From assembly GCF_004341235.1 (NCBI RefSeq), contig NZ_SLUP01000001.1:62001-126000 (forward strand): 64,000 bases of DNA, in the 5' to 3' direction. The stretch is from Mariniflexile fucanivorans. Lineage in GTDB: Bacteria > Bacteroidota > Bacteroidia > Flavobacteriales > Flavobacteriaceae. Made by a program: the position numbers and the translations under genes. How positions within the stretch are numbered: the stretch's first letter is position 1; the number at the start of each line of letters is the position of its first letter. This document shows positions 25,570 through 34,872 of the stretch, in pieces. The notes beneath the pieces were generated by a model, which saw nothing but the letters and a program-made list of their open reading frames with translations, searched no databases and was not told where the DNA came from.

Positions 25570-25679
25570 GATAACTATTAATTTAATAATTCAAAAATAC
25601 AGCTTTTAAAATATCTTTAATTTAAAATTAAAGTTAAATCCCAGTAACTTTTTTTACTTTAGCATTATTAAAATTGATT

Positions 25680-26417
25680 ATGACCTATCTACATAATATT
25701 GGTGCTTATTTTTTAATGATTGCTGAAATGTTTCGCAAGCCAACTAAATGGTCTGTGATGAAAAATTTGATATTTAAAGATATTGATGATCTAGTAATTG
25801 GCTCTTTAGGCATCATCGCTTTTATATCATTTTTTGTTGGAGGTGTTATCACAATTCAAACCGCTTTAAACATAACCAATCCACTTATCCCAAAATATTT
25901 AGTTGGTTTTGCCACTAGGCAATCGGTTATTTTAGAATTTGCCCCAACGTTTACTTCCGTTATCATGGCAGGAAAAGTAGGTTCGTTTATCACCTCAAGT
26001 ATTGGCACCATGCGTGTTACCGAACAAATTGACGCATTGGAAGTTATGGGAATTAACTCCTTAAACTATTTAGTTTTCCCTAAAGCAGTTGCATTAATGT
26101 TATATCCATTTGCTATTGCAATTGGCATGTTTTTAGGTATCCTTGGTGGTATGGCAGCTTGCGTTTATGGTGGTTTTAGTTCACTTGAAGATTATATCTT
26201 TGGCATTCAAACAGATTTTATCCCATTTCATGTTATTTACGCCTTCATAAAAACCTTTGTTTTTGCTTTTGTATTAGCAACCATACCTGCATATCATGGT
26301 TACTATATGAAAGGTGGCGCCTTAGAAGTTGGTAAAGCCAGTACCACAGCGTTTGTTTGGACCAGTGTTGTTGTAATTCTTTTAAATTATTTCCTAACCC
26401 AAATGCTTTTAAGTTAA
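25680..26417 (+). CDS. mlaE: MlaE-family ABC transporter permease
   Basis: A 245-residue membrane protein of the MlaE/YrbE family. About five hydrophobic helices are visible, with the conserved ITSSIGTMRVTEQIDALEVMGI (about 105-125) and LVFPKAVALMLYPF. It works with the ATPase encoded next and a periplasmic MCE protein in lipid transport between membranes; the MCE gene is not in this window. The ATG at 25680 is preferred to a TTG six bases earlier. The stop overlaps the start of mlaF by one base (TAATG), giving tight coupling. Confidence 0.92.
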   Translation: MTYLHNIGAYFLMIAEMFRKPTKWSVMKNLIFKDIDDLVIGSLGIIAFISFFVGGVITIQTALNITNPLIPKYLVGFATRQSVILEFAPTFTSVIMAGKVGSFITSSIGTMRVTEQIDALEVMGINSLNYLVFPKAVALMLYPFAIAIGMFLGILGGMAACVYGGFSSLEDYIFGIQTDFIPFHVIYAFIKTFVFAFVLATIPAYHGYYMKGGALEVGKASTTAFVWTSVVVILLNYFLTQMLLS

Positions 26418-27184
26418 TGATAGAGGTTAAAGATTTACATAAGTCATTTGGCGATGTTGAAGTTTTAAAAGGCATTAGCACCACCTTCGAAAAAGGAAAA
26501 ACCAATTTAATTATTGGGCAAAGTGGCTCTGGGAAAACCGTATTTTTAAAATGCTTGTTAGGGCTTTTTAATTTTGAACAAGGCTGTATTGCCTATGATG
26601 GTAAAATATTTTCTGAATTATCAGAAGATGAAAAACGAGATTTACGAGGTGATATAGGCATGGTTTTTCAAGGAAGTGCTTTGTTTGATTCGATGACGAT
26701 TGCCGAAAACGTTATGTTCCCACTACGTATGTTTACAAAACAAAGTAAAAGTGAAATGCAAGACCGTGTAGACTTTGTTTTGAACCGAGTAAACCTATCT
26801 GACGCTCATAACAAGAAACCAAGTGAAGCATCTGGAGGCATGCAAAAACGTGTTGCTATTGCCAGGGCTATTGTAAACAAACCAAAATATTTGTTTTGCG
26901 ATGAACCAAACTCTGGACTAGACCCAAAAACATCCATCGTTATTGATAACCTAATTAAAGAAATAACCGAAGAATACGATATTACTACGGTAATAAACTC
27001 GCACGACATGAATTCGGTGATGCAAATTGGTGAAAAAATTGTGTTCTTAAAAAATGGATTAAAAGAATGGGAAGGCTCCAATAAAACCATTTTTAAAACT
27101 GATAATACCGCTGTAACAGACTTTGTTTATTCATCTGAATTGATGAAAAAAGTACGGCAAATGTATATTGAAGAAAGGCAGTAA
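26417..27184 (+). CDS. mlaF: MlaF-type ABC transporter ATP-binding protein
   Basis: A 255-residue ABC ATPase. Walker A GQSGSGKT lies near 36-43, the Q-loop in VFQGSALFDSMT, the signature ASGGMQKRVAIARA in the MlaF-type form, Walker B YLFCDEPNSGLDP, and the switch His in NSHDMNSV. The start at 26417 begins MIEVKDLHKSFG, which is the family start; the longer frame upstream overlaps mlaE and is rejected. With the MlaE permease it would power phospholipid transport for outer-membrane asymmetry. It ends directly against the convergent DUF389 gene, with no bases between. Confidence 0.93.
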   Translation: MIEVKDLHKSFGDVEVLKGISTTFEKGKTNLIIGQSGSGKTVFLKCLLGLFNFEQGCIAYDGKIFSELSEDEKRDLRGDIGMVFQGSALFDSMTIAENVMFPLRMFTKQSKSEMQDRVDFVLNRVNLSDAHNKKPSEASGGMQKRVAIARAIVNKPKYLFCDEPNSGLDPKTSIVIDNLIKEITEEYDITTVINSHDMNSVMQIGEKIVFLKNGLKEWEGSNKTIFKTDNTAVTDFVYSSELMKKVRQMYIEERQ

Positions 27185-28681
27185 TTACTTTTCTCGCTTA
27201 ACTAATAAACTATCCAAACTAAAGCGCTGTTTTAACCAACGTCCTAATTTATCTTGTTGTTTTAAAATATCAGCTTCCTTAACAGAACCGTCCTTCCATT
27301 TTACAGTAAAAACCGAAAGTGTATCTGTTTTAGAAAAGTTTGACGTTATTACTGTAGAATATGATAATCTAGAGACATCTTCATAATTAATTTTTACTTC
27401 CTTCGTTAACTCGTCAAAAGGAATTTGTTGCGCTTCCAACTTCTCTAAATTTTTCAATTTTCCTTCAAGAAATACAATTTTTTGTGATTGAGAAAGTATA
27501 TCTATAGAATCTCGATATCTAATTTGCTCCATATATTTCAAATTATCTAGATTCTTACTTCGGTTTTGGTGCAATATCAAGTTAACATTCTTTAATGCAT
27601 CATAGTTTTTTAACCTATGTTTAAGTAATGCTGCTGTACTTTCAGGAATTTCATCCAACCCAAATGTATTAAGTTCTATTGAGGACAATACTTCATCATC
27701 AGCAGAATATTTAAAAGATGAATTTTTAATAATATAATCAGCATGTGGCAATCCACTCAACTCTCTTTTAATAAAATTTGTAGCATCTTTTTCAAACTTA
27801 CTTTCGGCCAAAACATTAACAAATGTCCACATAGCAGGTATCATAACAATGATTGCTAAAAACATAGCTATTCTACTTATTCGTCTTCTTTTTTCCGAAT
27901 TAGCATACTTTAGCATGGGAAATTTTAAAAGCCTAACTACTATAAACGTAGCTAATGCAATGAAAATAGTATTAATGGTAAACAAATACATGGCGCCCAA
28001 AGCAAACCTCATACCTTTAGCAAAATCATAATCTATAGCAACTGAAAGTCCGTAACCCACAGTACATAATGGTGGCATTAATGCTGTAGCAATTGCAACA
28101 CCAAAAATAACTGAGGCAATAGTACCTCTTTTTGTACGGGCAATTATTAAGGCTAAACCACCAAAAAAAGCAATCAATACATCGCGAATATCTGGTTGAG
28201 TTCTGGCTAATAATTCGGAAGATTCTTCACTTAAGGGGAACAGCCAAAAAAACAGAAATGCGGTTAATACACTTAAAAAAATCATAACGCCAAAATTGAC
28301 TAATGATTTTCTTAAAGTATCAATATCATTAATGGATACCGATAACCCTATACCTAAAATAGGCCCCATTAACGGAGAAATTAACATGGCACCAATAACC
28401 ACCGCTGTTGAGTTGGCATTTAAACCAATGGATGCTACAAAAATAGAACAAACTAAAATCCAAGCTGTTGCGCCTTTAAACGGAATATCACCTTTTATTG
28501 CTTGTATTGTAGCATCACGGTCTGTGTCTTCACGAAAATCTAATAAATCTTTAAAAAAACGTTTGATACTCGCCAACAATCCAATAATATCTTGATGTAC
28601 CGCTTTTTTACTCTCATCAACAGCCTTATCATTATTAGGTTTGCTTTCTTCTGCAGATAAATTAGACTTGTTTTCTTCCAT
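27185..28681 (-). CDS. DUF389 domain membrane protein
   Basis: A 498-residue protein. A charged cytoplasmic N-terminus (1-60) precedes about six membrane helices (70-295) that form the DUF389 domain. Its signature is seen in LNANSTAVVIGAMLISPLMGPILGIGLSV, GLALIIARTKRGTIASVIFGVAIATALMPPLCTVGYGL. The C-terminal 200 residues are soluble and contain a probable coiled coil (370-440: RYRDSIDILSQSQKIVFLEGKLKNLEKLEAQQ). No function is established for the family. The longer C-terminal domain, on the outer face by topology, is a feature of the Bacteroidota branch as far as I recall. It converges on mlaF with no gap. Confidence 0.85.
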   Translation of the reverse strand: MEENKSNLSAEESKPNNDKAVDESKKAVHQDIIGLLASIKRFFKDLLDFREDTDRDATIQAIKGDIPFKGATAWILVCSIFVASIGLNANSTAVVIGAMLISPLMGPILGIGLSVSINDIDTLRKSLVNFGVMIFLSVLTAFLFFWLFPLSEESSELLARTQPDIRDVLIAFFGGLALIIARTKRGTIASVIFGVAIATALMPPLCTVGYGLSVAIDYDFAKGMRFALGAMYLFTINTIFIALATFIVVRLLKFPMLKYANSEKRRRISRIAMFLAIIVMIPAMWTFVNVLAESKFEKDATNFIKRELSGLPHADYIIKNSSFKYSADDEVLSSIELNTFGLDEIPESTAALLKHRLKNYDALKNVNLILHQNRSKNLDNLKYMEQIRYRDSIDILSQSQKIVFLEGKLKNLEKLEAQQIPFDELTKEVKINYEDVSRLSYSTVITSNFSKTDTLSVFTVKWKDGSVKEADILKQQDKLGRWLKQRFSLDSLLVKREK

Positions 28682-28754
28682 TATTATTTACAATTAGCTT
28701 CGAATATATTCAAATTCAATGTTTGTTAATTAACGTTACAAACTACACATTGAA

Positions 28755-29834
28755 CTACCCAAGGTGATTCCCAAATTTATCCTTTACCTTTTGAAGCACT
28801 TTTTTAATATCTTGTTCTTTTGTCTTTGGGTAAATTAACAATACTTCTTCTTTATCAACTATAATATAATCTTGCAAGCCATCAACCACTACAATTTTAT
28901 CTTTTTTAGTTCTAATCATGTTACCCGAAGCATCTTCTGCCAAGGTTTTAGCATGAACTACGGCATTGCCCACCTCATCTTTATCTAATTTGTCGTATAA
29001 ACTACCCCAAGTTCCTAAATCGTTCCAGTCAAATTCTGCAGCAATGACGAATACATTTTTAGAGGTTTCCATAATAGCATAATCTACCGAAACATTTTCT
29101 GCTTTTGGATAGTTTTCTTTTATAAAATCACTTTCCGAATCCGTGTTATATGTTGAAACACCTGTTTCAAATAAGGCGTATAATGATGGTTGATTGGTTT
29201 TAAAAGCTTCAATAACCGTTTTAACGTTCCACATAAAAATTCCGGCATTCCATAAAAAATTACCTTGTGCTATAAATTGCTTAGCAGTTTCGTAATCTGG
29301 CTTTTCTCTAAATTGATTTACGGGTTTTATAACATTAGAAGTTGCTTTATCAAATTCTATATAACCATATCCTGTATTTGGGAAGGTTGGTTGAATACCG
29401 AGCGTCATTAACGCATTGTTTTCTCCACAAAAATCGAAAGCCTGTTGCACGTTTTTAGAGAAGGTAGTTTCATCTTCAATCCAATGGTCGCTTGGTGCCA
29501 CAATCATAACCGCATCTGGATTTTCCTTTTGAATTTTTAATGAAGCATATAAAATACATGGTGCTGTATTTCGCATTGCAGGTTCTAAAACCACTTGGCG
29601 TTGTTTTACTTCTGGTAACTGTTCCAATACCAAATCATTATAACGCTCGTTGGTTAATATGAATATGTTTTCTTTAGGAATTAATCTAGACAACCTTTGA
29701 AAGGTTTTTTGAATTAGTGTATCACCCGTTCCTAACATATCGTGAAACTGTTTTGGAAATGCTTCGGTACTTACTGGCCAAAACCTTGAGCCCACTCCTC
29801 CTGCCATTAATATGGCGTAATAATTTTTATTCAT
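28755..29834 (-). CDS. manC: Mannose-1-phosphate guanylyltransferase
   Basis: A 359-residue nucleotidyltransferase making GDP-mannose from GTP and mannose-1-phosphate. Signature YAILMAGGVGSRFWPVS binds GTP, FPKQFHDMLG follows, PSDHWIEDE carries the metal Asp, and FREKPDYETAKQFIAQGNFLWNAGIFMWN is highly typical. The isomerase domain of bifunctional ManC is absent. The frame extends nine codons upstream to 29861, but MNKNYYAILMAGG at 29834 looks like the true start. GDP-mannose feeds surface glycan synthesis and protein glycosylation. SprT-like gene lies 93 bases or more upstream on the same strand. Confidence 0.93.
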   Translation of the reverse strand: MNKNYYAILMAGGVGSRFWPVSTEAFPKQFHDMLGTGDTLIQKTFQRLSRLIPKENIFILTNERYNDLVLEQLPEVKQRQVVLEPAMRNTAPCILYASLKIQKENPDAVMIVAPSDHWIEDETTFSKNVQQAFDFCGENNALMTLGIQPTFPNTGYGYIEFDKATSNVIKPVNQFREKPDYETAKQFIAQGNFLWNAGIFMWNVKTVIEAFKTNQPSLYALFETGVSTYNTDSESDFIKENYPKAENVSVDYAIMETSKNVFVIAAEFDWNDLGTWGSLYDKLDKDEVGNAVVHAKTLAEDASGNMIRTKKDKIVVVDGLQDYIIVDKEEVLLIYPKTKEQDIKKVLQKVKDKFGNHLG

Positions 29835-29954
29835 TTTTTTGTTTTTTTGATGTTCTGCCACTAATGCACGAATATTATTTACCTACATTCTTTATTAAAA
29901 GTGACATCACAAAATTCATATTTATATCAATTTGCTGTGACTGAAACGGAAAAC

Positions 29955-30548
29955 TTATATCAAATCCACCTCGGCATTTGGGTTAAAAAGATAGGTACGT
30001 CCTGTTTTTACCTCAACACACTCAAACCGTTTGGTTCGCTGTGCTCCTTTTTTAAATATTTTGCCATTGTATATTTTAAATGTTTGCCCTAAAGGTACTT
30101 CAAAAATAAAGATTTTATTATTAGGTTCGTCAAATTGCTTCAATGCTAACGCTAATATAACATCGCTATCGCTAGATGCTTTAGGATTTTTAAAATGTTT
30201 TGCTAAAAGTGGCAGCAATTGTATGGGGAAAATTTCTGGGTTTAAAAACGGCAACATTAAATGTTGAAATGTTTTTTTCCATTCAACCCCATGAGGCTTT
30301 ATAAAACGTCCATAAGTGTTATATGCTTCAAAATGAGCGATTTCATGAATTAAAGTGATTAGAAATCTATATTCGTTTAAATTGGAATTAATAGTAATTT
30401 GATGTTTACCATTAGGCAAACGCATATAATCACCATGACGTGTTTTACGTTCGTTTTTAATTTTTACTGCCAAATGCTCGTGTTCTAAAAGTTTTAAAAC
30501 TTGTGGCATCGCTTTTGGCGAAATGTAATCTTGAAGTTTGTTTTGCAT
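29955..30548 (-). CDS. SprT-like zinc metalloprotease domain protein
   Basis: A 197-residue cytoplasmic protein with the SprT-like zinc motif HEIAHFEAY in LITLIHEIAHFEAYNTYGR and a further His in KPHGVEWKKTFQHL. The start MQNKLQDYISPKAMPQVL at 30548 is chosen over an ATG 51 bases upstream, since the intervening residues lack homology-like character. SprT domains occur in DNA-protein crosslink proteases, but bacterial single-domain forms have uncertain roles. It is upstream of the guanylyltransferase gene on the same strand and may share its transcript. Confidence 0.82.
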   Translation of the reverse strand: MQNKLQDYISPKAMPQVLKLLEHEHLAVKIKNERKTRHGDYMRLPNGKHQITINSNLNEYRFLITLIHEIAHFEAYNTYGRFIKPHGVEWKKTFQHLMLPFLNPEIFPIQLLPLLAKHFKNPKASSDSDVILALALKQFDEPNNKIFIFEVPLGQTFKIYNGKIFKKGAQRTKRFECVEVKTGRTYLFNPNAEVDLI

Positions 30549-30643
30549 CGCTACAAAAATACAGGAATTCTTTAAAGTAGAAAGGATTGATTTTCTCAAA
30601 AAAAATGATGAACTTAGCTAAAACCCAATAGTTTTTCCATAAA

Positions 30644-31072
30644 ATGAAATACATAAAATTATTAATGGTTATTCTCTCCCTTTTTAAAGCAAATGTGACT
30701 TATGCTCAAACTATGGATACCCACAAATGGAATGACAGGTTGATTTTAATTTTAATCGATCAGGAGGCCAATGAAAACTACAATCCCCAGCTTACCGAAT
30801 TTAAAAAGCACATTAAAGGTTTAATTGAACGAAAAGTGGTTATCTATCATATTAAACCAGATGCTTTTAAAAAAGGTTTGAACAATACCAACTGGCAGCA
30901 AGAAAAAACGGTATATAAATTTTATAAAAAAACAGATGAACCTTTTGAAATTGTTTTAGTTGGTCTTGATGGTAGCGTTAAATTGAGACAAACAGAAATT
31001 TTACCCTGTAAAAACTTGTTTTCAATCATTGATTCCATGCCTATGCGGAGGTATGAAGAAAACAAGAAATAA
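30644..31072 (+). CDS. Secreted DUF4174 protein
   Basis: A 142-residue protein with a signal peptide (about 22 residues, ending VTYAQ). The mature part fits DUF4174, a thioredoxin-fold-like domain: THKWNDRLILILIDQEANENYNPQLTEF and the end FEIVLVGLDGSVKLRQTEIL, followed by LFSIIDSMPMRRYE, the usual final motif. No CxxC redox pair is present; a single Cys occurs in ILPCKN. Its function is unknown. Isolated between opposite-strand genes. Confidence 0.8.
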   Translation: MKYIKLLMVILSLFKANVTYAQTMDTHKWNDRLILILIDQEANENYNPQLTEFKKHIKGLIERKVVIYHIKPDAFKKGLNNTNWQQEKTVYKFYKKTDEPFEIVLVGLDGSVKLRQTEILPCKNLFSIIDSMPMRRYEENKK

Positions 31073-31082
31073 CGTTTACCAA

Positions 31083-31718
31083 CTATAATAACTTTAAAAG
31101 CGCATCCATATTATTAAAAATTCTTGTTGCTTCTCCTTCTAACTCATTATTATAGTCGTGCGCTGTAAACCCGAACACATCAAAACCTCCAGCATTAGCC
31201 GCTTTTACACCCGACAAGCTATCTTCTATAACTAAGCATTCTTCAGGCTTAAAACCCATTGTTTCTGCTGCCCATAAAAATACAGCTGGGTCTGGTTTCC
31301 ATTTTTGGATGGCATAACAACTAAAAATCTTGTTTTCAAAATAGGGCAACAAGCCACTTAGCTGTAGATTAAGTTTTATTTTATCTTCAGGTCCGCTAGA
31401 AGCTACACAAAAAGGTATGTTTAAATTAATTAATACATTTTTAATACCATCAACTGGTTTCATGCTTTTTTTAAAAGCTTCAAAACTTTGTTTTCTGTAA
31501 TCGTCTTCAAAAGTATCTTGCAACGGTTTTTTGGTAAGTTTTGAAATTTTTTCAATACATGCATTCATAAAACTACCTTTAAAATGTTTCATACCGTAAG
31601 CCAAATCAATATTAGCGCCATAAGTATTTGCCATATCCACCAATATTTGAATGCTTATGGGCTCGCTGTCTACCAAAACACCATCGCAGTCGAAAATTAT
31701 GCATTTATATTTACTCAT
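31083..31718 (-). CDS. HAD family phosphatase (beta-phosphoglucomutase-like)
   Basis: A 211-residue haloacid dehalogenase-type hydrolase of subfamily IA. Motif I IIFDCDGVLVDSEP holds the nucleophile Asp9 and acid Asp11, motif II is VASSGP near 112, motif III Lys is in WKPDPAVFLWAAE near 140, and motif IV is LVIEDSLSGVKAANAGG near 162. It would dephosphorylate or isomerise a small sugar phosphate, as for related YfbT/YniC/PgmB enzymes. The substrate is not readable. TATTTTTG at 31745-31738 is a candidate -7 box. Confidence 0.88.
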   Translation of the reverse strand: MSKYKCIIFDCDGVLVDSEPISIQILVDMANTYGANIDLAYGMKHFKGSFMNACIEKISKLTKKPLQDTFEDDYRKQSFEAFKKSMKPVDGIKNVLINLNIPFCVASSGPEDKIKLNLQLSGLLPYFENKIFSCYAIQKWKPDPAVFLWAAETMGFKPEECLVIEDSLSGVKAANAGGFDVFGFTAHDYNNELEGEATRIFNNMDALLKLL

Positions 31719-31845
31719 AAATTAGTTTTTTGTGAATCAAAAATATTGAAGTATTTAGATATAAGCATCTTCAAAAGAAAATATTTCAAAATAAAAAATA
31801 TATAGTAATGTTTCCAAAAAAATCAATAATATTACGTCATTTAAA

Positions 31846-32433
31846 ATGAGCGATATGTCTTCTAAAATTTATGGGTATTTTTTTATAGCAACTACAATTT
31901 TATTATTATTTTCAAATATTACAAATGCACAACCAAAAAAAGGTGAGTTTATTCAAGGTTCAATAGGTTTGGGAATGAGTGCTCCTTATGAAGAATATAA
32001 TATAATGGGTACTGGTTTTTATGCACAGGCTGAATACGTATATGCATTTAAAAAATGGCTTGGGGTAAGGCCTTATGCCGGATTTATATCAACAACCCCT
32101 AGCGAAAGTGGTACCGACACCAACTTATCCGAATACAGAGTAACCTCTAAAGCTTTTTTATTAGGTGGAAAAGCACGTATATGCGCACCCATACCTTGGG
32201 TAGCTCCCTATTTTGAATTGGGTATTGGACTTTCAGCAGGTTCTTTTGAAACGTATACACCCACTGATAATATAAAAGAAAACGGAGTATTAATGCATAT
32301 TCCTGTTACTCTTGGACTAGCATTGGGAAAAGATAATGGTGTTGAAGTTGCCTTTACTTATTATTATCATCCTACTATAAACCAATTTAGTGGAGCTGCA
32401 GCGATAGGATTATCTTTTCCAATAAACAGATAA
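31846..32433 (+). CDS. Outer-membrane beta-barrel-like protein
   Basis: A 195-residue protein with a signal peptide (about 27 residues, ending ITNAQ) and alternating hydrophobic strands (FYAQAEYVYAFKKWLGVRPYAGFI, APYFELGIGLSAGSF, VEVAFTYYYHPTI) that end in AAIGLSFPINR, as in small outer-membrane barrels of the OmpA/OMP_b-brl type. About eight strands fit the length. Ligand or role unknown. A second in-frame ATG at 31855 could be the true start. It converges on the SDR gene with a ten-base gap. Confidence 0.7.
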   Translation: MSDMSSKIYGYFFIATTILLLFSNITNAQPKKGEFIQGSIGLGMSAPYEEYNIMGTGFYAQAEYVYAFKKWLGVRPYAGFISTTPSESGTDTNLSEYRVTSKAFLLGGKARICAPIPWVAPYFELGIGLSAGSFETYTPTDNIKENGVLMHIPVTLGLALGKDNGVEVAFTYYYHPTINQFSGAAAIGLSFPINR

Positions 32434-32443
32434 CAACTGTAAA

Positions 32444-33127
32444 TTAAGGCGTTGAATTAGATACCTGCAACAACTTACCATTATAATATTTATGTCCGTT
32501 AAGGGAAAAATCGAAAATATATTGCGCCATTTCTATAGCGGTAGTTGATGCGATATAACCTGGAAAAGCTTCTTCGAGCATTTCGGTTTGAACAGCTCCT
32601 AATGCCAACACATTAAACGAAATTCCAAAGGCTTTATATTCTTCGGCTAATAATTCGGTTAAGGTAATTACTGCAGCTTTACTAGAACTGTAAGCCGCCA
32701 AACCAGGAAACTTCATACTCCCTTGTACACCACCCATAGAACTGATGGTTACTACATGACTTTCTTTTTTCATGAATGGTAAAACGATTCGTGTTAATTC
32801 GGCAACTCCAAATACGTTGGTTTTATAAACGTTTTCAAAATCTTCCATAGAAATTTCCGAAAACGGTTTATTGACTAATGCACCCGCATTGTTAATTAAA
32901 ACATCTACGTGCTCCCAATCGCTATCAATAAAATCTTCAACTTTTTTATAGGCTTGAGCATCATTCAAATCAAACGAAAATGATGTCACATTAGCTAGTT
33001 TTAAACTTTGAATCGGTTTTTCATTCCGCGAAAGCGCTAAAACTTGATGGCCAGCTTTGGCAAAAATTTGTACCAACTCATAGCCAATACCTCTGCTTGT
33101 ACCTGTTATTATTATGTTTTTACCCAT
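32444..33127 (-). CDS. Short-chain dehydrogenase/reductase
   Basis: A 227-residue classical SDR. The nucleotide-binding motif GTSRGIG is at the N-terminus (NIIITGTSRGIGYELV), NNAG near 81, catalytic Ser in TISSMGGV near 131, and YSSSK giving Tyr145 and Lys149. It reduces or oxidises an alcohol/ketone with NAD(P). The substrate is unknown. The next gene on the same strand upstream, pdhC, ends 92 bases earlier and is separated by a terminator, so the SDR is likely transcribed alone. Confidence 0.9.
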   Translation of the reverse strand: MGKNIIITGTSRGIGYELVQIFAKAGHQVLALSRNEKPIQSLKLANVTSFSFDLNDAQAYKKVEDFIDSDWEHVDVLINNAGALVNKPFSEISMEDFENVYKTNVFGVAELTRIVLPFMKKESHVVTISSMGGVQGSMKFPGLAAYSSSKAAVITLTELLAEEYKAFGISFNVLALGAVQTEMLEEAFPGYIASTTAIEMAQYIFDFSLNGHKYYNGKLLQVSNSTP

Positions 33128-33149
33128 GCTTTATTCGAGTTTAAATATG

Positions 33150-33185
33150 AAAAAAAACCTGTTTCAATTATTATGAAACAGGTTT
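33150..33185 (-). terminator. Rho-independent terminator after pdhC
   Basis: Read on the minus strand, a perfect 12-bp stem AAACCTGTTTCA / TGAAACAGGTTT (33185-33174 with 33166-33155), 7-base loop, and a run of eight T. It closes the pdhA-pdhC unit. Beside it (about 33198-33213) lies CTGCCTGCGCAGGAA, part of a common flavobacterial short repeat. Confidence 0.85.
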
Positions 33186-33219
33186 AATATAATGAGATTT
33201 CTGCCTGCGCAGGAAATAA

Positions 33220-34869
33220 TTACACTAACATAGTTACAGGATTTTCAATGTATCCTTTCAACGTTTGAAGGAACATCGCTCCTGTAGCACCATCAACGGT
33301 TCTGTGATCGCATGCTAAAGACAATTTCATAGTGTTTCCAACTACTATTTGTCCGTTTTTAACCACTGGTTTTTCAACAATATTTCCAACAGAAAGAATC
33401 GCTGAATTTGGTTGATTAATAATAGACGTAAATGTATCTATACCAAACATACCTAAATTAGAAACAGTAAACGTACTACCTTCCATTTCGGCAGGCGTTA
33501 ATTTTTTGTTTTTAGCTTTTCCAGCAAGGTCTCTAACAGCTGCTCCTATTTGAGGCAATGATTGCTCATTTGCAAATTTAACCACTGGCACAACCAATCC
33601 GTCTGGAACTGCTACTGCTACTCCAATATGCACATGGTTGTTCAAGCGCATTTTATCTGCAAACCACTGTGAGTTTACTTGTGGGTGTTGTTTTAATGCT
33701 AAAGCACATGCTTTTACCACAATATCGTTATAAGATATTTTAGTATCTGGAATGGTGTTGAATTGTGTACGGAATGCAATCGCGTTTTCCATATCAAATT
33801 CCACACTTAAATAATAATGGGGTGCAGAAAACTTGGAATTTGTTAATGCTTTTGCAATGGCTTTACGCATTTGAGAGTTAGGAACATCTTCAAAATCTTC
33901 TTGACCCGTTGGTAAGAACTTACCAACTGATGCTCCAGCGGCTGTTGCAGCAGGAACAAAATTCTCTACATCAGTTTTTACAATACGTCCATTTTCACCA
34001 GAACCTTGCACTTGTGATAAATTAATACCTTTTTCCTCAGCTATTTTTTTAGCTAATGGCGATATAAATAAACGTCCGTTAGAAGATGCTGTGGCAACTG
34101 GTTTTGTTGGTTTTGCTTCTGCTTTAGGAGCCTCGGCTTTAACTTCAGCTTTAGGAGCTTCTTGCTGTTTTGGAGCTTCTTCTTTCTTAGCGGCTGGTGC
34201 TGCTGTTGAAAAATTAGCGGCAACTCCAGAAACATCTGTTCCTGCAGGCCCAATAATAGCTAATAAAGAATCAACTTTAGCAGATTCTCCTTCTTGTAAT
34301 CCTATATATAGTAAAGTACCAGATTGGAATGATTCAAATTCCATCGTCGCTTTATCTGTTTCAATTTCTGCTAGAATATCACCTTCAGATACATTATCAC
34401 CTACTTTTTTAAGCCATGTAGCAACTGTACCTTCTTCCATGGTATCACTTAAACGTGGCATAGTAACTACTATAACACCTTCTGGCAATTCTGCTTTAGC
34501 TGGAGCTTCTTCTTTTGCAGGAGACTCTTCAGCTTTTTCTGTTTTAGCGGGTGTTTCTTCTTTAGCTTCAGGAGCAGCAGCTTCTTTAGAAGTATTGCCT
34601 CCACCATTTAACAAGCCGGAAATATCTTCACCTTCTTCACCAATAATAGCTAAAAGTTCATCAACCTTAGTAGTTTCGCCTTCTTGAATACCAATATAAA
34701 GTAATGTGCCTTCATGAAATGATTCGAATTCCATGGTTGCTTTATCAGTTTCAATTTCAGCTAAAATATCGCCTTCAGTAATTTTATCTCCAACTTTTTT
34801 TAACCAAGTAGCGACTGTTCCTTCTTCCATCGTATCGCTTAAACGCGGCATATTAATAATTTCTGCCAT
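33220..34869 (-). CDS. pdhC: Pyruvate dehydrogenase E2, dihydrolipoamide acetyltransferase
   Basis: A 549-residue E2 with two N-terminal lipoyl domains (about 1-75 and 133-210), each with the lipoylation motif ETDKATMEFES around Lys. They are joined by Ala/Pro/Glu/Lys-rich linkers. The peripheral subunit-binding domain lies near 270-305 (ISPLAKKIAEEKGINLSQVQGSGENGRI). The catalytic acetyltransferase domain (about 325-549) ends with the active-site ACDHRTVDGATGA. It transfers acetyl to CoA, forming the core of the complex. pdhA lies three bases upstream, so the two are one operon. The E1 beta gene is elsewhere. Confidence 0.97.
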   Translation of the reverse strand: MAEIINMPRLSDTMEEGTVATWLKKVGDKITEGDILAEIETDKATMEFESFHEGTLLYIGIQEGETTKVDELLAIIGEEGEDISGLLNGGGNTSKEAAAPEAKEETPAKTEKAEESPAKEEAPAKAELPEGVIVVTMPRLSDTMEEGTVATWLKKVGDNVSEGDILAEIETDKATMEFESFQSGTLLYIGLQEGESAKVDSLLAIIGPAGTDVSGVAANFSTAAPAAKKEEAPKQQEAPKAEVKAEAPKAEAKPTKPVATASSNGRLFISPLAKKIAEEKGINLSQVQGSGENGRIVKTDVENFVPAATAAGASVGKFLPTGQEDFEDVPNSQMRKAIAKALTNSKFSAPHYYLSVEFDMENAIAFRTQFNTIPDTKISYNDIVVKACALALKQHPQVNSQWFADKMRLNNHVHIGVAVAVPDGLVVPVVKFANEQSLPQIGAAVRDLAGKAKNKKLTPAEMEGSTFTVSNLGMFGIDTFTSIINQPNSAILSVGNIVEKPVVKNGQIVVGNTMKLSLACDHRTVDGATGAMFLQTLKGYIENPVTMLV

Positions 34870-34872
34870 AAC

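Noticed and set aside
33053-33054. Frameshift or pseudogene in the SDR or pdh genes
   Set aside because: All frames are full length with motifs intact.
34091-34687. Plus-strand frame of 198 codons opposite pdhC
   Set aside because: Shadow of the Ala/Glu-rich linkers of the E2 subunit; no domain or plausible start context.
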